64,000 nt of DNA from Cardinium endosymbiont cEper1 of Encarsia pergandiella (GCF_000304455.1 NC_018605.1:728608-792607), one strand, 5' to 3'; shown: positions 29,722 to 40,468, counted from the first letter of the stretch. A program made the numbers and translations. The notes: generated by a model from the sequence alone, not told the origin.

Positions 29722-29729
29722 ACTAATTT
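29722..29729. repeat. Target site duplication, left copy
   Basis: ACTAATTT immediately left of the IS256-family element; its partner is at 32394-32401. Eight bp is the usual duplication length for IS256-family insertions. Confidence 0.85.
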
Positions 29730-30607
29730 GAGCCTGTAAACGATTTTGTGTAAGTACCATTTTTTAAGAAACTCTTCCTTCAAATTCTATAGCGAATCGA
29801 TTGATAGCGGCTCTCCAATCATGTAGAGCCATAGTCCACTTTTGTGATGCTTTTTGTATAGCTAAATATACCACTTTTAATGCAGATTGGTCATTAGGAA
29901 AAAATTTACGGTTATTGATCGATTTTCTAATCACACTATTAAGTGATTCTATCGCATTAGTGGTATAAATAATTTTTCGTATTTCATCAGGATAGTCGAA
30001 AATAGTTATAATATTACTCCAATTTTTATGCCATGAACGACTAATGGCTGGATACTTTTTATCCCATTTTTCACTAAAAATAAGAAGCTCTTCTTCCTCT
30101 TGATCAATAGAAATAGCCCGATAAATAAGTTTAAGATCCGATGCGACGGACTTCATATCCTTATAGGATACATAACGTAAGGAATTACGAATAAGATGAA
30201 CAATGCATAACTGGATTTTGGTTTTTGGAAATACTGTATTAATAGCATCTGGAAATCCAGTTAATCCATCAACACAATCAATAAAAATATCCTTAATGCC
30301 ACGATTACTTAATTCAGTTAATACGGGATAGCCAAAATTTTGCTTCTTCAGTTTCTGCTATCCACAAACCAAGTAATTCTTTTTGGCCTTGACAATTAAT
30401 GGCTAATGCCAAATAAATTGATTTATTTATTACGCGTTTATCTTCATGAGACTTGATAACGAACTATGTTAATAAGCAAATTTTTTGTTAGAAAAATATT
30501 TCGTTTTTAAGTTTTATTTTGATTATAATTATAATTTATATTGATAATCAAATAATAGATTTATAATCTGTTGATTTATGGACTATCATATTTTCTTTCT
30601 GACCACA

Positions 30608-31582
30608 CTAAGGGTTAGCCTTGAGTTTAGATAGATGTCCATCTACATAAAAAGTATGGTCTCTCATAATAGCAAATACCTGTCTAATAAGTTTATTAGC
30701 TACAGCAATAAGAGCCACTTTACCAGGTTTCCCTCTTTCTTTTAACCTTTCATAAAAGTCTTTACAGGACTTATTAAAGCGTATAGCTGACCAAGAAGCT
30801 ATATAGAGCAAAGAACGCAATTGCGGGTTCCCATGACGATTAATATGACCTTTTTTTCTTACCGATGAGCCTGAATGCTCATAAATAGGTGCCAAACCGA
30901 CATATTTAGAGAACTGTTTAGCGCTTTCAAAATGATTACCTCCACCAGTGGAAACGATAAGTTCCATAGTGGTTCTATCGCCAATCCCTTTAATAGAGCT
31001 AATGCGTTTATAGAGATCCTGATAAGTTTCCTGTGTAATAGAAAGCATTTGTTGCTCTAATATAACTATTTGTTCTTCCAAATAGGATATAGTTTGTTTG
31101 ACCATAGTCAAAGATACAGTGTCTGGTTTAGGCAACACACTAAAAGACTCTAGCAAGTTATAACACATTGTCAATTGTTTCTTCAACTGAGCAAAAAGTG
31201 TTTTTTGTTGCTTTAAGGCTTGTATACTGGCTAAAGGCATTTTGTAGGGTTTAGGCTCCATCTTTGATCCATACAGAGAAATAAGTTCCGCATCTACCTT
31301 GTCAGTTTTCGTTATATGGTTCACTACCTTAGTAAAGTGTTTGATCTGCTTAGGGTTAATAACTGAAACAGATAGGTCAGCTTCTAAAAGCATCTTTACT
31401 AATAAACAACCATAGTTGCCAGTCGCCTCTAAAACACAGTGATCTAAGCATTTATCAAGTTTAGACAAAAAGATTGCAATGCCATTTGGATCGTTCTTAT
31501 ACGTAGCCGTAGTATAGCCTTTACCTTTAGGGAAAGCAGCTACAAAACTACTTTTTGCTATATCGATGCCTATGTATTTCAT
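30608..31582 (-). CDS. IS110-family DEDD transposase/recombinase
   Basis: Intact 324-residue recombinase. The N-terminal RuvC-like DEDD domain shows MKYIGIDIAKSSF with Asp7, CVLEATGNYG with the Glu, and TDKVDAELISLYG with the later Asp residues. A coiled-coil middle follows. The C-terminal domain has ISSIKGIGDRTTMELI and the catalytic serine region HSGSSVRKKGHINRHGN followed by PQLRSLLY. Family members recombine DNA under guidance of an RNA made from the element's own non-coding end. There is no frameshift, so the element could be active. Confidence 0.92.
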   Translation of the reverse strand: MKYIGIDIAKSSFVAAFPKGKGYTTATYKNDPNGIAIFLSKLDKCLDHCVLEATGNYGCLLVKMLLEADLSVSVINPKQIKHFTKVVNHITKTDKVDAELISLYGSKMEPKPYKMPLASIQALKQQKTLFAQLKKQLTMCYNLLESFSVLPKPDTVSLTMVKQTISYLEEQIVILEQQMLSITQETYQDLYKRISSIKGIGDRTTMELIVSTGGGNHFESAKQFSKYVGLAPIYEHSGSSVRKKGHINRHGNPQLRSLLYIASWSAIRFNKSCKDFYERLKERGKPGKVALIAVANKLIRQVFAIMRDHTFYVDGHLSKLKANP

Positions 31583-31780
31583 ATCATTAGATGTTTGTAT
31601 TAAATTGATTCATCTCATGAACTATCGTCGCACACACGGGCTTTAATGGCCAGCGAACTATTCAGTTTTTAAGATGAAAAGAGCTGGGGGCTAAACGTTA
31701 AGCGCGGTATCTAATACCAGGTACAATGCGACCTTATTCCAGCTCTTTAATAAGATAGTCTTATTTAATACAAACGTACG
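31583..31780 (-). ncRNA. Candidate bridge RNA region of the IS110 element
   Basis: The non-coding end upstream of the recombinase (198 bp) contains a long-range stem, AAAGAGCTGG (31739-31748 on the minus strand) with CCAGCTCTTT (31678-31687). It encloses about 50 nt with an inner hairpin GGTAT-TAG-ATACC (31706-31718). TATCGTCG also occurs in both orientations (31623-31630 and 31781-31788). Stem plus internal loops in the upstream non-coding end is the position and general form of the bridge RNA described for IS110-group elements such as IS621. Transcription and guide loops are inferred. Confidence 0.5.
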
Positions 31781-32393
31781 ACGATACAATCTAAATACAG
31801 TATGGGGGATATACGCTTTCTAATGGACGATTCTGCCAAATAGTAATCTCCTCAATAACAGATTCAGTTACTTTCGAAATTAAACTGTGTGATACCTCTC
31901 TACCATAGAGCTCTTTGAACGTATCTGAAATATCTCGGGTGGTCATCCCTCTGGCATAAAGTGACAGAATTTGTTCATCAAAATCAGTGAACCTAGTTTG
32001 ACCTTTGCGAACAATTTGAGGATCGAACGTGCTGTTTCGATCTCGTGGCCTATTAATTTCCATTTCGCCAAAATCACCCTTCAAGCGCTTAAGAGAGTAA
32101 CCATTACGACTATTTCCCGTGTTCCTACCTTCTATAGAATGCTTTGAATAGCCAAGATGATCGTCTAGCTCTGCATCCATAGCACGTTCTACCGTCAGTT
32201 TTAATAGTTGCTTGCTCAGAATAGCTAAATCTTTTTCACTCTTAATAGACTTCGATAATTCTTTTAGTAGATTTGGATCTATATTTATTTGTTGTGATTC
32301 CATTGATTATGACTTATTTATTACTACCGATTATTTATAACGATAGATTTCTTAATAACAAATAAGCATTTACACAATTTTATTTACAAACTC

Positions 32394-32401
32394 ACTAATT
32401 T
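32394..32401. repeat. Target site duplication, right copy
   Basis: ACTAATTT immediately right of the IS256-family element, identical to 29722-29729. Confidence 0.85.
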
Positions 32402-32727
32402 TTAAATGCAAATAGCAGGATAACATTTATTTAAAATAAAGACGACAGAATCAGCAGAACTTCCCCAATCATCTATATTGTTTACATAATTCTTTTTAGC
32501 GATATTTACTTGGTCTATTCAGATTAATAAAAAGTGTTAACGGCTGTTGTAATGCATAACTTATACAAAGTCTATATCAAATGCTATTCTTATCAAATAT
32601 TATTCTAAAATAATGAGTTGAACTCATGCTATGGGCCAACTGATATAGGAAGACTAGGTCCTATATCTTTAACACACAACGTTCCTATTCTAAAACATTT
32701 TGATTACCCATTAACTAGATAACTACA
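32402..32727. other. Intergenic region before ABC exporter
   Basis: About 325 bp without a gene. It holds two small perfect inverted repeats: ATGAGTT-G-AACTCAT (32613-32627), and GATATAGGA/TCCTATATC around an 8-nt loop (32642-32667), the latter 60 bp before the exporter start. Neither is followed by a strong T run. They may be regulatory or a leftover terminator. Nothing else is recognised. Confidence 0.45.
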
Positions 32728-34503
32728 ATGCCTAAAGAAATGAATGCCTTACCCAGAAAGCTCTTTCCTTTTATTCTTTTTTTTGTAAAACGGCAATCGG
32801 TTCATTTCAGCTTTATGTTCTTTACCATGATATTTTGGCCACTGAATGAATCATTGTGCCCTTACTTTGTTAAAGTATTGATTAATAAGCTTCTATTACT
32901 TAGGCCAGCTATAGATGCACCCTTTAACTTACTAGCTTTTCCCCTAATGGGATTGTTTACCTCTTGGTTGCTCATGGAAATTGCCAACAGGTTCTATGGT
33001 ATGGTATCTATGTATGTTTGGCCAAGGTTTCGAAAGGATATTCGAGAAAGCATCCTTACCTATACACAAGGCCACGCTCATGGCTATTTTTCTGAACATT
33101 TTACAGGTGGACTAGCCAATAAAATTGCAGAGTTGCCTCGTGCATGCGCGCACATTTTAGATATTTTTATATCTAACTTTTTCTCTACCATACTTACTTT
33201 TTGCATTTCATTGGGACTGGTTCTGCAGATACATGCTCTTTTTGGACTCATTTTATTGGTTTTTGTAGCCATTTTTGTCGCATTAACCATTTTAAACATG
33301 CAAGATATAAATTATACAGCTAAAACGCATGCAGAAGCTATCTCTGAACTAGATGGCCAAATCGTAGATAGCTTGGGCGCTATGTTGGCCGTACGTTTAT
33401 TTGCACGCACGTCTTACGAACTAAAGTATCTGAATAAATATCAAACAGATGAAATAAAAAAATCTGAACAGGCTTCTTGGGCCATTGAAAAAGCTAATTT
33501 TTATAAAGGATGGCTTACTTTTATTTTTGTGGTAATTACATTTTCTACATTGGTATATGGATGGAACAACCACTGGATTACCATAGGGGATTGTTCATTG
33601 GTTACAATGACCTTCCTTAATCTAATGGGATTAATTTGGCATACTACTTTTCATATCACACAGATTGCGAAAGAAATTGGTATTTCTAATGCTGCACTTT
33701 CTATTTTAAGTGCGCCACACGAAATCAAAAATTACCCCAACGCACGTCCCCTACTTATTAACGAAGGAGCTATTTGTTTGAATAGGGTTACCTTTGCTTA
33801 TAAAGAGAAAACGAATATGTTTAACGAAATTTCTGTTCAGATTAAAGGTGGCGAAAAAGTCGGTTTGGTGGGCCTATCTGGATCAGGAAAAACTACTTTC
33901 GTCCATCTAATATTGCGTTTGTATAACCTAAACAGTGGGAAGATATTAATAGATAATCAGGATATTTCAAAAGTATCCCCAGATTCCCTATACGCACAAA
34001 TTGCCATGATTCCTCAAGATCCGATTCTTTTTCACCGCACGATCTTTGAAAATATCCAATATGGTCGTTTAGATGCCACAGAAAAAGAGGTACTGGAAGC
34101 AGCAAAATTAGCACATTGTATTGATTTTATAAAAAATATGAAAAAAGGATTTCAAACGATGGTTGGAGAACGTGGTGTAAAACTCTCTGGAGGTCAGCGC
34201 CAACGTATTGCCATTGCGCGTGCTATTTTAAAAAATGCACCCATACTCATTATGGATGAAGCTACTTCTGCATTAGATTCTATTACGGAAAAGTGGATCC
34301 AAGAAAATTTAAAAAAAGTAATCCAGCGTGCAACTGCCTTGATTGTTGCACATCGTTTGTCTACTATAAATGATATGGATCGGATTTTAGTTTTTGATAA
34401 GGGCATCATTGTTGAAGATGGAACCATACCAGCATTATTAGATAAAAATGGACATTTTGCAAAACTGTGGGAACGACAAGCAAATGGATTTATATCGGAA
34501 TAA
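32728..34503 (+). CDS. ABC exporter, MsbA/multidrug type (fused permease-ATPase), copy 1
   Basis: Half-transporter of 591 residues: six transmembrane helices in residues 1-330, then an ATPase domain with Walker A VGLSGSGKTTFVH (about 380), signature LSGGQRQRIAIARAI, Walker B ILIMDEATSALD and H-loop VAHRLST. It should dimerise in the inner membrane and export lipids or drugs. A clear paralogue lies at 48.5-50.2 kb on the other strand. The lipid A flippase role is possible because lpxB is present, but cannot be decided between the two copies. Confidence 0.88.
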   Translation: MPKEMNALPRKLFPFILFFVKRQSVHFSFMFFTMIFWPLNESLCPYFVKVLINKLLLLRPAIDAPFNLLAFPLMGLFTSWLLMEIANRFYGMVSMYVWPRFRKDIRESILTYTQGHAHGYFSEHFTGGLANKIAELPRACAHILDIFISNFFSTILTFCISLGLVLQIHALFGLILLVFVAIFVALTILNMQDINYTAKTHAEAISELDGQIVDSLGAMLAVRLFARTSYELKYLNKYQTDEIKKSEQASWAIEKANFYKGWLTFIFVVITFSTLVYGWNNHWITIGDCSLVTMTFLNLMGLIWHTTFHITQIAKEIGISNAALSILSAPHEIKNYPNARPLLINEGAICLNRVTFAYKEKTNMFNEISVQIKGGEKVGLVGLSGSGKTTFVHLILRLYNLNSGKILIDNQDISKVSPDSLYAQIAMIPQDPILFHRTIFENIQYGRLDATEKEVLEAAKLAHCIDFIKNMKKGFQTMVGERGVKLSGGQRQRIAIARAILKNAPILIMDEATSALDSITEKWIQENLKKVIQRATALIVAHRLSTINDMDRILVFDKGIIVEDGTIPALLDKNGHFAKLWERQANGFISE

Positions 34504-34613
34504 ATATTTTTTTATGCTTTCTTAGGCGGCTAGTATAGAAGGTTTTTATAGCAAAGGCTTTTTTACCTAAACAGAGGACCACAGATCTACAAAAAACTAT
34601 ATTTGATTCCTTT

Positions 34614-36215
34614 TTAGGTTAAATCCACTGCTTCTTGAAATGCTTCATAGCTTCCAGGAAATACCTTGACTTTCTTGTTTTCGATATACCAAATTTTATT
34701 GGCTAACTGCTGGATAAAGTTACGGTCATGTGATACAAACAAACAAGTACCTTCATATTGGTGTAGAGCTTGTCCGAGTGTATCAATAGATTGCATATCT
34801 AAATGGTTGGTTGGCTCGTCGAGTACTAGAAAGTTTGCTTGAGAAAGCAGTACCGTTGCTAGGGCAATCCGTGCTTTTTCGCCACCAGAAAGGACTGCTA
34901 TTTTTTTATATACATCATCTTTAGTAAAAAGAAACATACCGGCTATGGCACGTAGCTCTTGTTCAGTGCGTTCATTGCTATTATGGGCATGCAAAGCTTC
35001 TATAATGGTATGTTCTATATTCAACGCTTCTAACTGATGCTGCGCATAAAAAGCCATCTCTACATTATTACCAAAACTTCTTTGCTGTTGCTCGGCTAAC
35101 GCATGACCAGCTATAATACGCAGCAATGTAGTTTTACCCCGTCCATTTGCACCAATTAAGGCGATTTTATCTCCTCTGTCAATTTGTACGGTCGCATCTT
35201 TTAGAATATTTACCGCACCATAAGACTTATTTATGTTTTCTATTACAGCAATAATTTTACTTGGATTTTGCTTGATCGTAAATTGGAACTTTATCGTTTT
35301 ACGATGCATAGTGGGTACTTCTACCTTCTCTACCTTATCCAATGCTTTAATCCTAGACTGGACCAGTTTGGCTTTACTAGCCTTTGCTCTAAAACGGTCT
35401 ATAAATTCTTGCGCGTGTTTCAGCTGTTTTTGTTGATTGGCATAGGCATTTTCTAGTAACGTACTCCTTTCTGCTTTTTGTATGGCGTAGTCACTGTAGT
35501 TGCCTACATAAATGGTAAATTTTTTATCAGAAATCTCTACAATTTTAGCAGTTGTACCATCCAAAAAGCTTCTATCATGCGAAACTACTATAAAAGCACT
35601 ATCGTAATTCTTTAAATAGGCTTCTACCCACTTAATCGAAACCAAATCTAGATGGTTGGTTGGTTCATCTAATATCAACAAAGAAGGTTCTTGTAAAAGC
35701 AATTTGGCAAACATAACCCGCATGCGCCATCCACCTGAAAACTCAGAAAGCGAACGGTCTAAATCCTTGGTCGCAAAACCCATACCCTCTAACATGGCAT
35801 CTGTTCTTGACTGCATATCATATCCTCCTATTCTTTCAAAGCTTTCTTGAAGATTCGATAGCTGCATCAGCAAATCGTCGGAATAGTTTACCTCCATCTG
35901 TTGACACAAAGACTCAATTTTTTTTTGCGTAGTCAATGCTGCACTAAAAGCTTGCATGGCTACATTACGAATGGTATCCTGAGATTGATAAGAAAGTAAG
36001 TCCTGATTCAGAAAACCAATGGAACATTCTTTTCTTTTAGTGACTTTACCACTATCTGGTGCAAGTGTACCCGTAATAATCTTTAACAGGGTAGACTTTC
36101 CAGCTCCATTAGGACCTATTAGTCCAATTTTATCCTTGGGTTTAATATGTAACGAAGCTGCATCATATAAAGTTCGCTTGCCCAAATGATAGGTAAGATC
36201 ATTGATTACAATCAT
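34614..36215 (-). CDS. ABC-F family ATPase
   Basis: Soluble twin-ATPase protein of 533 residues without membrane segments. Two nucleotide-binding domains have Walker [12 protein letters not shown] (about 36) and [11 protein letters not shown] (about 352), with signatures [17 protein letters not shown] and [16 protein letters not shown] and two LDEPTNHLD Walker B boxes. They are joined by the interdomain linker (about 240-320) rich in Lys/Gln/Ala helices. ABC-F proteins act on ribosomes (EttA, Uup, YbiT group). The assignment to a subgroup is not attempted. Confidence 0.92.
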   Translation of the reverse strand: MIVINDLTYHLGKRTLYDAASLHIKPKDKIGLIGPNGAGKSTLLKIITGTLAPDSGKVTKRKECSIGFLNQDLLSYQSQDTIRNVAMQAFSAALTTQKKIESLCQQMEVNYSDDLLMQLSNLQESFERIGGYDMQSRTDAMLEGMGFATKDLDRSLSEFSGGWRMRVMFAKLLLQEPSLLILDEPTNHLDLVSIKWVEAYLKNYDSAFIVVSHDRSFLDGTTAKIVEISDKKFTIYVGNYSDYAIQKAERSTLLENAYANQQKQLKHAQEFIDRFRAKASKAKLVQSRIKALDKVEKVEVPTMHRKTIKFQFTIKQNPSKIIAVIENINKSYGAVNILKDATVQIDRGDKIALIGANGRGKTTLLRIIAGHALAEQQQRSFGNNVEMAFYAQHQLEALNIEHTIIEALHAHNSNERTEQELRAIAGMFLFTKDDVYKKIAVLSGGEKARIALATVLLSQANFLVLDEPTNHLDMQSIDTLGQALHQYEGTCLFVSHDRNFIQQLANKIWYIENKKVKVFPGSYEAFQEAVDLT

Positions 36216-36345
36216 TTAATTTTATTTGATTTTTAGCATATTTTATAGAAAAGGTACCGCTTCCAAACAGAAACTATAGGAATAGAAAGGCCATAGCTAT
36301 ACCACTAGCAAGGCCATTAAAAAGTTTGTTCTATCTTATAGCATG

Positions 36346-36353
36346 CAAATATA
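36346..36353 (-). promoter_or_regulatory. Putative -7 box for the ABC-F gene
   Basis: Minus-strand TATATTTG about 130 bp upstream of the ABC-F start, in a 286-bp spacer that otherwise shows nothing. No TTG at consensus distance. Confidence 0.25.
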
Positions 36354-36501
36354 AAATAATTTTCGATAATACTATGCGGACTGAATGGATAAGCTAGATG
36401 GTATAGCCTATATTGGGGCAAGCAAACTAAATATTGTACAAGTTTTAATATATTGAGCTGCTACAGGCTACCAAGCTTTAAGCTATTTTTTAACCTTTTT
36501 C

Positions 36502-37371
36502 ATGAAGCAAAAAACGCCATCGATTACACCCGCCGAACGACCAGATTGGTTGCGGGTTAAGTTACCTATAGGTAAGCACTATACAGCTGTGCGTAACATT
36601 GTAGATCGGTATAAGCTACACACTATTTGTACCAGTGGGAACTGTCCCAATATGGGGGAATGTTGGGGAGCGGGTACGGCTACTTTTATGATATTGGGTA
36701 ATATTTGTACGCGCAGTTGTGCCTTTTGTGCGGTGGCTACTGGACGGCCTACCGATTATGATCGAGAAGAACCAAAACGGGTTGCAGAAGCCATTCATTT
36801 GATGGGGGTCAAACATGCGGTTATTACCTCGGTAAATAGAGATGAACTAAAGGATTGTGGGGCAGAAATTTGGTATCAAACGGTTACAACCATCAAAGCC
36901 TTGAATCCTACTACCACTATAGAGACATTAATTCCAGATGTAAAGGCGATTTGGTGGGCATTAGAGCGGATGATTAGTGCCGGACAAGAAGTGGTTTCTC
37001 ATAATATAGAAACGGTAGCACGCCTTTATGAAACCGTTCGTCCTCAGGCTAAGTATGCGCGAAGCTTGGAGCAACTTAGACGGATTAAAGCATATGGTAA
37101 ACGCTCTAAATCGGGTATTATGCTTGGATTAGGAGAAACGGATGAAGAGGTTTATCAAGTAATGGATGACCTACGGGAGAATGGATTGGATGTTTTAACG
37201 CTGGGTCAATATCTGCAACCTACTAAACAACATCTTGCAGTAGCTGCTTTTATACATCCAGATAAATTTGCCCATTTTAAAGAGGAGGCGCTCAATCGGG
37301 GCTTTTCCTATGTAGAGTCAGGTCCACTCGTACGCTCCTCATACCATGCAGAACGACACGTTCAAAAATAA
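36502..37371 (+). CDS. lipA: Lipoyl synthase
   Basis: Radical SAM enzyme inserting two sulfurs into octanoyl-enzyme to make lipoate. The 289 residues contain the auxiliary cluster motif [12 protein letters not shown] (about 35-46) and the radical [11 protein letters not shown] motif (about 61-68). The GLGETDEEV region and the C-terminal RSSYHAERH segment, whose Ser ligates the auxiliary cluster, are also present. All cluster ligands are present. The stop codon overlaps the miaA start by one base (TAATG). Together with lipB (not seen here) it would serve pyruvate dehydrogenase. Confidence 0.95.
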   Translation: MKQKTPSITPAERPDWLRVKLPIGKHYTAVRNIVDRYKLHTICTSGNCPNMGECWGAGTATFMILGNICTRSCAFCAVATGRPTDYDREEPKRVAEAIHLMGVKHAVITSVNRDELKDCGAEIWYQTVTTIKALNPTTTIETLIPDVKAIWWALERMISAGQEVVSHNIETVARLYETVRPQAKYARSLEQLRRIKAYGKRSKSGIMLGLGETDEEVYQVMDDLRENGLDVLTLGQYLQPTKQHLAVAAFIHPDKFAHFKEEALNRGFSYVESGPLVRSSYHAERHVQK

Positions 37372-38288
37372 TGACTCCAACCCATACCAAGCACTTAATC
37401 GTTATAGTAGGCCCAACTGCTATAGGAAAGACCGCACTATCCATTCAACTGGCTGAAGCACTGCAAGCAGAGATTATATCTGCTGATGCCAGACAATTTT
37501 ATCGTGACATGGTGATTGGTACGGCACAACCTACCCAAGCAGAAATGCGGGGTATTCCACACCATTTTTTATCTTTTTTACCCATTCAAGCCAATTATAC
37601 AGCTGGTCAATTTGCCCAAGAAGCATTACAAACCTTGGATAAACTTTTTATGCATCAAGATGTTGTGATCGCAACGGGTGGCTCTGGGCTCTACCTAAAA
37701 GCACTTTGTGAAGGACTAGCCGAAATACCTATCCTGCCATCCAATCTACGTGCCAACTTAAATAATGCCTTAGCAGAAAAAGGACTCCCCTACCTGACCC
37801 AACTACTGGCGGAAAAAGATCCCCTATACTATCACACAGTAGATCTTAAAAACCCCCAAAGAGTCATCAGAGCATTAGAAGTTTGCTTGGGTACAGGGAT
37901 ACCTTACTCAACCTTACGCAAACGACAGACACAAGCGATAAGAAAATTTCATATTATAATGATAGGTCTAACCCAACCAAAAGCATTACTGCACGAACGG
38001 ATCAACCTACGTGTAGATGCTATGATGGAAGAAGGATTGCTGCAAGAAGTTGAAAAACTATATCCTTACAAGGGAACCAATGCCTTGCAAACATTAGGCT
38101 ATAAAGAATTATTCAACTATATGGAAGGTCAATCGAGCTTAGCAGAAGCCATAGACCACATTAAAATAAACACAAAAAAATATGCAAAAAAACAGATGAC
38201 TTGGTTTAAAAAAGACAAAAATATACACTGGTTTACAGCCTATGACCTATCTAACCTACAAGCCCATATTGCTTCAATCATAGGCTAG
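37371..38288 (+). CDS. miaA: tRNA dimethylallyltransferase
   Basis: Adds an isopentenyl group to A37 of tRNAs reading UNN codons, such as the tRNA-Ser(TGA) in this window. The 305 residues have the P-loop VGPTAIGKTALS (about 13-24), the substrate loop SADARQFYRDMVIGTAQP, the ATGGSGLYLKAL motif and the C-terminal KYAKKQMTWFKKD. It is translationally coupled to lipA through the TAATG junction. Confidence 0.94.
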   Translation: MTPTHTKHLIVIVGPTAIGKTALSIQLAEALQAEIISADARQFYRDMVIGTAQPTQAEMRGIPHHFLSFLPIQANYTAGQFAQEALQTLDKLFMHQDVVIATGGSGLYLKALCEGLAEIPILPSNLRANLNNALAEKGLPYLTQLLAEKDPLYYHTVDLKNPQRVIRALEVCLGTGIPYSTLRKRQTQAIRKFHIIMIGLTQPKALLHERINLRVDAMMEEGLLQEVEKLYPYKGTNALQTLGYKELFNYMEGQSSLAEAIDHIKINTKKYAKKQMTWFKKDKNIHWFTAYDLSNLQAHIASIIG

Positions 38289-38464
38289 TCAGCACCAGTT
38301 GTTACATCTACTGTAGTATTGGACAATGAGTGTTGCACAAAATAATAGATATGTTATTTGTTTAATATATTATTTTACACTAAATTTCAAAAGTTACTTA
38401 TTTTTATTCTATACTATATAGTAAAAATAGGAAAAAAGGATGCATTTCACCTTCCATATTATTT

Positions 38465-39142
38465 ATGCCAGATCAAAAAGAATTTCAAAAATTTGCAGTT
38501 AAAAATGGCTATGCAACTGGTTCACAAATACATAATTACGTATCAGATGTCGAAAACATGACACGCTCTGTTATTGAGCAACGTCCTGGTCACTTTAGAG
38601 AAGTAGATGTTTTCTCTAGATTGATTATGGACAGAATTATTTTTCTTGGTACACAAGTAGATGATAATATTGCCAATGTGATTATTGCACAATTACTCTT
38701 TTTACAATCGGTCGATACCAAAAAAGACATCTTACTTTATATCAACAGTCCAGGAGGTTCCGTATACCCAGGCTTGGGTATTTACGATACCATGCAATAT
38801 ATTTCGCCTAACGTAGCGACGATTTGTACAGGCCTTGCCGCTTCTATGGCTGCAGTATTATTGGCAGGAGGTGCTAAGAACAAACGGTCTGCTCTGCCAC
38901 ATGCTAGGGTTATGATTCACCAACCTCTAGGAGGCTCGAAAGGCACAGCTGCTGATATGGAAATTACCATGCAGCAAATGATTGAAATTAAAAAAGATAT
39001 TTATAACATTCTTTCCACCCATACAGGTCAAGATTATGCTTCTGTAGAACGTGATTCAGATAGAGACTATTGGATGCGTGCAGATCAGGCTAAAGCATAT
39101 GGAATTATTGATTTCGTATTAGAGCAAGAGAAAAAAAATTAA
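38465..39142 (+). CDS. clpP: ATP-dependent Clp protease proteolytic subunit
   Basis: Serine peptidase of the ClpXP complex, 225 residues. The catalytic triad is visible: Ser in [14 protein letters not shown] (about 127), His in [11 protein letters not shown] (about 152) and Asp downstream in the [14 protein letters not shown] region. The GIYDTMQYI segment is also conserved. It starts [15 protein letters not shown] and lies 19 bp before clpX, so the two are an operon. The N-terminal extension of about 30 residues before the conserved core is usual for Bacteroidota. Confidence 0.95.
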   Translation: MPDQKEFQKFAVKNGYATGSQIHNYVSDVENMTRSVIEQRPGHFREVDVFSRLIMDRIIFLGTQVDDNIANVIIAQLLFLQSVDTKKDILLYINSPGGSVYPGLGIYDTMQYISPNVATICTGLAASMAAVLLAGGAKNKRSALPHARVMIHQPLGGSKGTAADMEITMQQMIEIKKDIYNILSTHTGQDYASVERDSDRDYWMRADQAKAYGIIDFVLEQEKKN

Positions 39143-39161
39143 CCATATAATTACTATTACT

Positions 39162-40427
39162 ATGAAAACCCATTGTTCTTTTTGTAAAAAAGCTAGTGAG
39201 ATAGTCAGTATGATGGTAACCGGTCCAGAAGGGCGCATTTGTGACCAATGTGTGACACAAGCTGCACAGATTATTCAACTTCAAAAAGAAGATAATATCA
39301 TAAATGACATCAAACCAGTAAATCTATTACGACCACAAGAAATTAAAGCCCATTTAGATGAATATGTAATTGGACAAGAAGAAGCTAAAAAAGCATTGTC
39401 TATTGCTGTTTACAACCATTATAAGCGTCTGGCTCACCCAGCAAGTATAGAAGATGATGTAGTCATTGAAAAATCCAATATATTATTGGTTGGCGAAACT
39501 GGAACAGGAAAAACCTATTTGGTCCGTACTTTAGCACAAATGCTGGAGGTGCCTTTTTGTATTGTAGATGCAACCGTCTTGACAGAAGCAGGTTATGTAG
39601 GCGAAGATGTAGAAAGCATCATTAGTCGCTTATTGCATGCGGCTAATTATGAGGTAACGGCAGCTGAAAGAGGGATTGTATATGTAGATGAAATCGATAA
39701 AATTGCACGCAAAGGGGACAATCCATCCATCACCCGCGATGTAAGTGGTGAAGGGGTTCAACAATCTTTATTGAAGTTATTAGAGGGCTCAATTGTAAAT
39801 GCGCCCCCACATGGTGGAAGGAAACATCCAGATCAGAAGCTAACAGCTGTGAATACAGAAAAGATTTTATTTATTTGTGGAGGGGCTTTTGATGGTATTG
39901 CTAGAACCATTAGTAATCGCATTAACTTTAATAGCATAGGATTTGAATTTTGTGCAAAACGTACACCTAAAGTGGATGATAAGGATATACTTAAATATGT
40001 TTCTTCATCAGATATAAAGGGATATGGTTTGATTCCTGAACTAGTAGGTCGTCTTCCAATTGTAAGAGGGTTTGAACCACTTACCAAATCTGACCTTCGC
40101 CGTATTCTCACGGAACCTAAAAATGCATTGGTAAAGCAGTATACTAAGTTGTTCGCAATAGATGGAATTGCTCTAACTTTTACAGAAGAAACACTTGACT
40201 TGATTGCTGAGCAGGCTATGTCATTAAAATTAGGAGCCAGGGGGCTGCGTTCTATTTGTGAAAGCATTATGAGTGAAGTAATGTACACCGCTCCATCGCT
40301 AAAAGACCAACAAAAATTAGTTATTAATAAAGATTATGCATTGGAGCAACTGGGCAGAACCCAAATAGAATTACTTAAGCAAGTAGAAAAAAATAGGAAA
40401 GCATCTGAGCTAAAAAAAATGGCGTAA
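39162..40427 (+). CDS. clpX: ATP-dependent Clp protease ATP-binding subunit ClpX
   Basis: Unfoldase partner of ClpP, 421 residues. The N-terminal zinc finger is CSFCKKAS...ICDQCV (residues 5-30). Walker A is [12 protein letters not shown] (about 112), with [13 protein letters not shown]-type pore sequence, Walker [14 protein letters not shown], sensor RISNRINF-type stretch, and the IGF-loop (SIGFEF) that docks ClpP. All parts needed for ClpXP are intact. Confidence 0.96.
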   Translation: MKTHCSFCKKASEIVSMMVTGPEGRICDQCVTQAAQIIQLQKEDNIINDIKPVNLLRPQEIKAHLDEYVIGQEEAKKALSIAVYNHYKRLAHPASIEDDVVIEKSNILLVGETGTGKTYLVRTLAQMLEVPFCIVDATVLTEAGYVGEDVESIISRLLHAANYEVTAAERGIVYVDEIDKIARKGDNPSITRDVSGEGVQQSLLKLLEGSIVNAPPHGGRKHPDQKLTAVNTEKILFICGGAFDGIARTISNRINFNSIGFEFCAKRTPKVDDKDILKYVSSSDIKGYGLIPELVGRLPIVRGFEPLTKSDLRRILTEPKNALVKQYTKLFAIDGIALTFTEETLDLIAEQAMSLKLGARGLRSICESIMSEVMYTAPSLKDQQKLVINKDYALEQLGRTQIELLKQVEKNRKASELKKMA

Positions 40428-40440
40428 CTGGTATAGGGAT

Positions 40441-40468
40441 GGCTAGCAGATCGTTGTATAAGCTAGCC
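40441..40468 (+). terminator. Hairpin after clpX
   Basis: GGCTAGC (40441-40447) pairs with GCTAGCC (40462-40468) around a 14-nt loop, 13 bp after the clpX stop. No T run follows, so it is at best a weak terminator or an mRNA-end structure. Confidence 0.35.

Larger units (their letters stand above)
30463..31780 (-). mobile_element. IS110-family element nested in the IS256 transposase gene
   Basis: The ends (good to about 5 bp) are placed by rejoining the IS256 reading: the right side ends after GATTGTATCGT and the left side resumes at TCGTTATCAAG on the minus strand. No terminal inverted repeats or long target duplication are seen, as expected for the family. It holds one intact transposase gene, about 200 bp of non-coding DNA upstream of it and about 145 bp downstream. 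Confidence 0.75.
29764..32303 (-). pseudogene. IS256-family (mutator) transposase, broken into two parts
   Basis: The N-terminal part (32303 to about 31785) begins MESQQINIDPNLLKELSKS and includes ERAMDAELDDHLGY and the TTRDIS motif. The frame breaks at a run of five G on the plus strand (31804-31808), after which LYLDCIV with the first catalytic Asp is still readable. The C-terminal part (about 30462 to 29764) starts VIKSHEDKRVINK and has a second frameshift at 30325-30327. It retains the second Asp region IFIDCVDGLTGFPDAI and the catalytic Glu in TNAIESLNSVIRK. The gene is dead three ways: insertion plus two frameshifts. Confidence 0.88.
29730..32393 (-). mobile_element. IS256-family element interrupted by an IS110-family element
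   Basis: Ends are defined by 24-bp imperfect inverted repeats: 29730-29753 (GAGCCTGTAAACG...TTGTGTAA) and 32370-32393 (reads GAGTTTGTAAAT...TTGTGTAA on the minus strand), matching at 18 of 24 positions. They are flanked by the perfect duplication ACTAATTT. The total of 2664 bp minus the nested IS110 element (about 1.3 kb) leaves about 1.35 kb, the normal size for the family. The single transposase gene reads right to left and is disrupted. The element lies between murD and an ABC exporter gene and breaks neither. Confidence 0.85.

Noticed and set aside
30443-30451. 9-bp match TTCATGAGA between the IS256 flank and the IS110 upstream region (31614-31622, inverted) as a guide-target pairing
   Set aside because: The word is nearly self-complementary and lies more than 10 bp from the insertion point, outside the usual target window; likely coincidence.
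38358-38561. 67-codon ORF overlapping the clpP start
   Set aside because: Overlaps a secure gene in another frame and is low in complexity.
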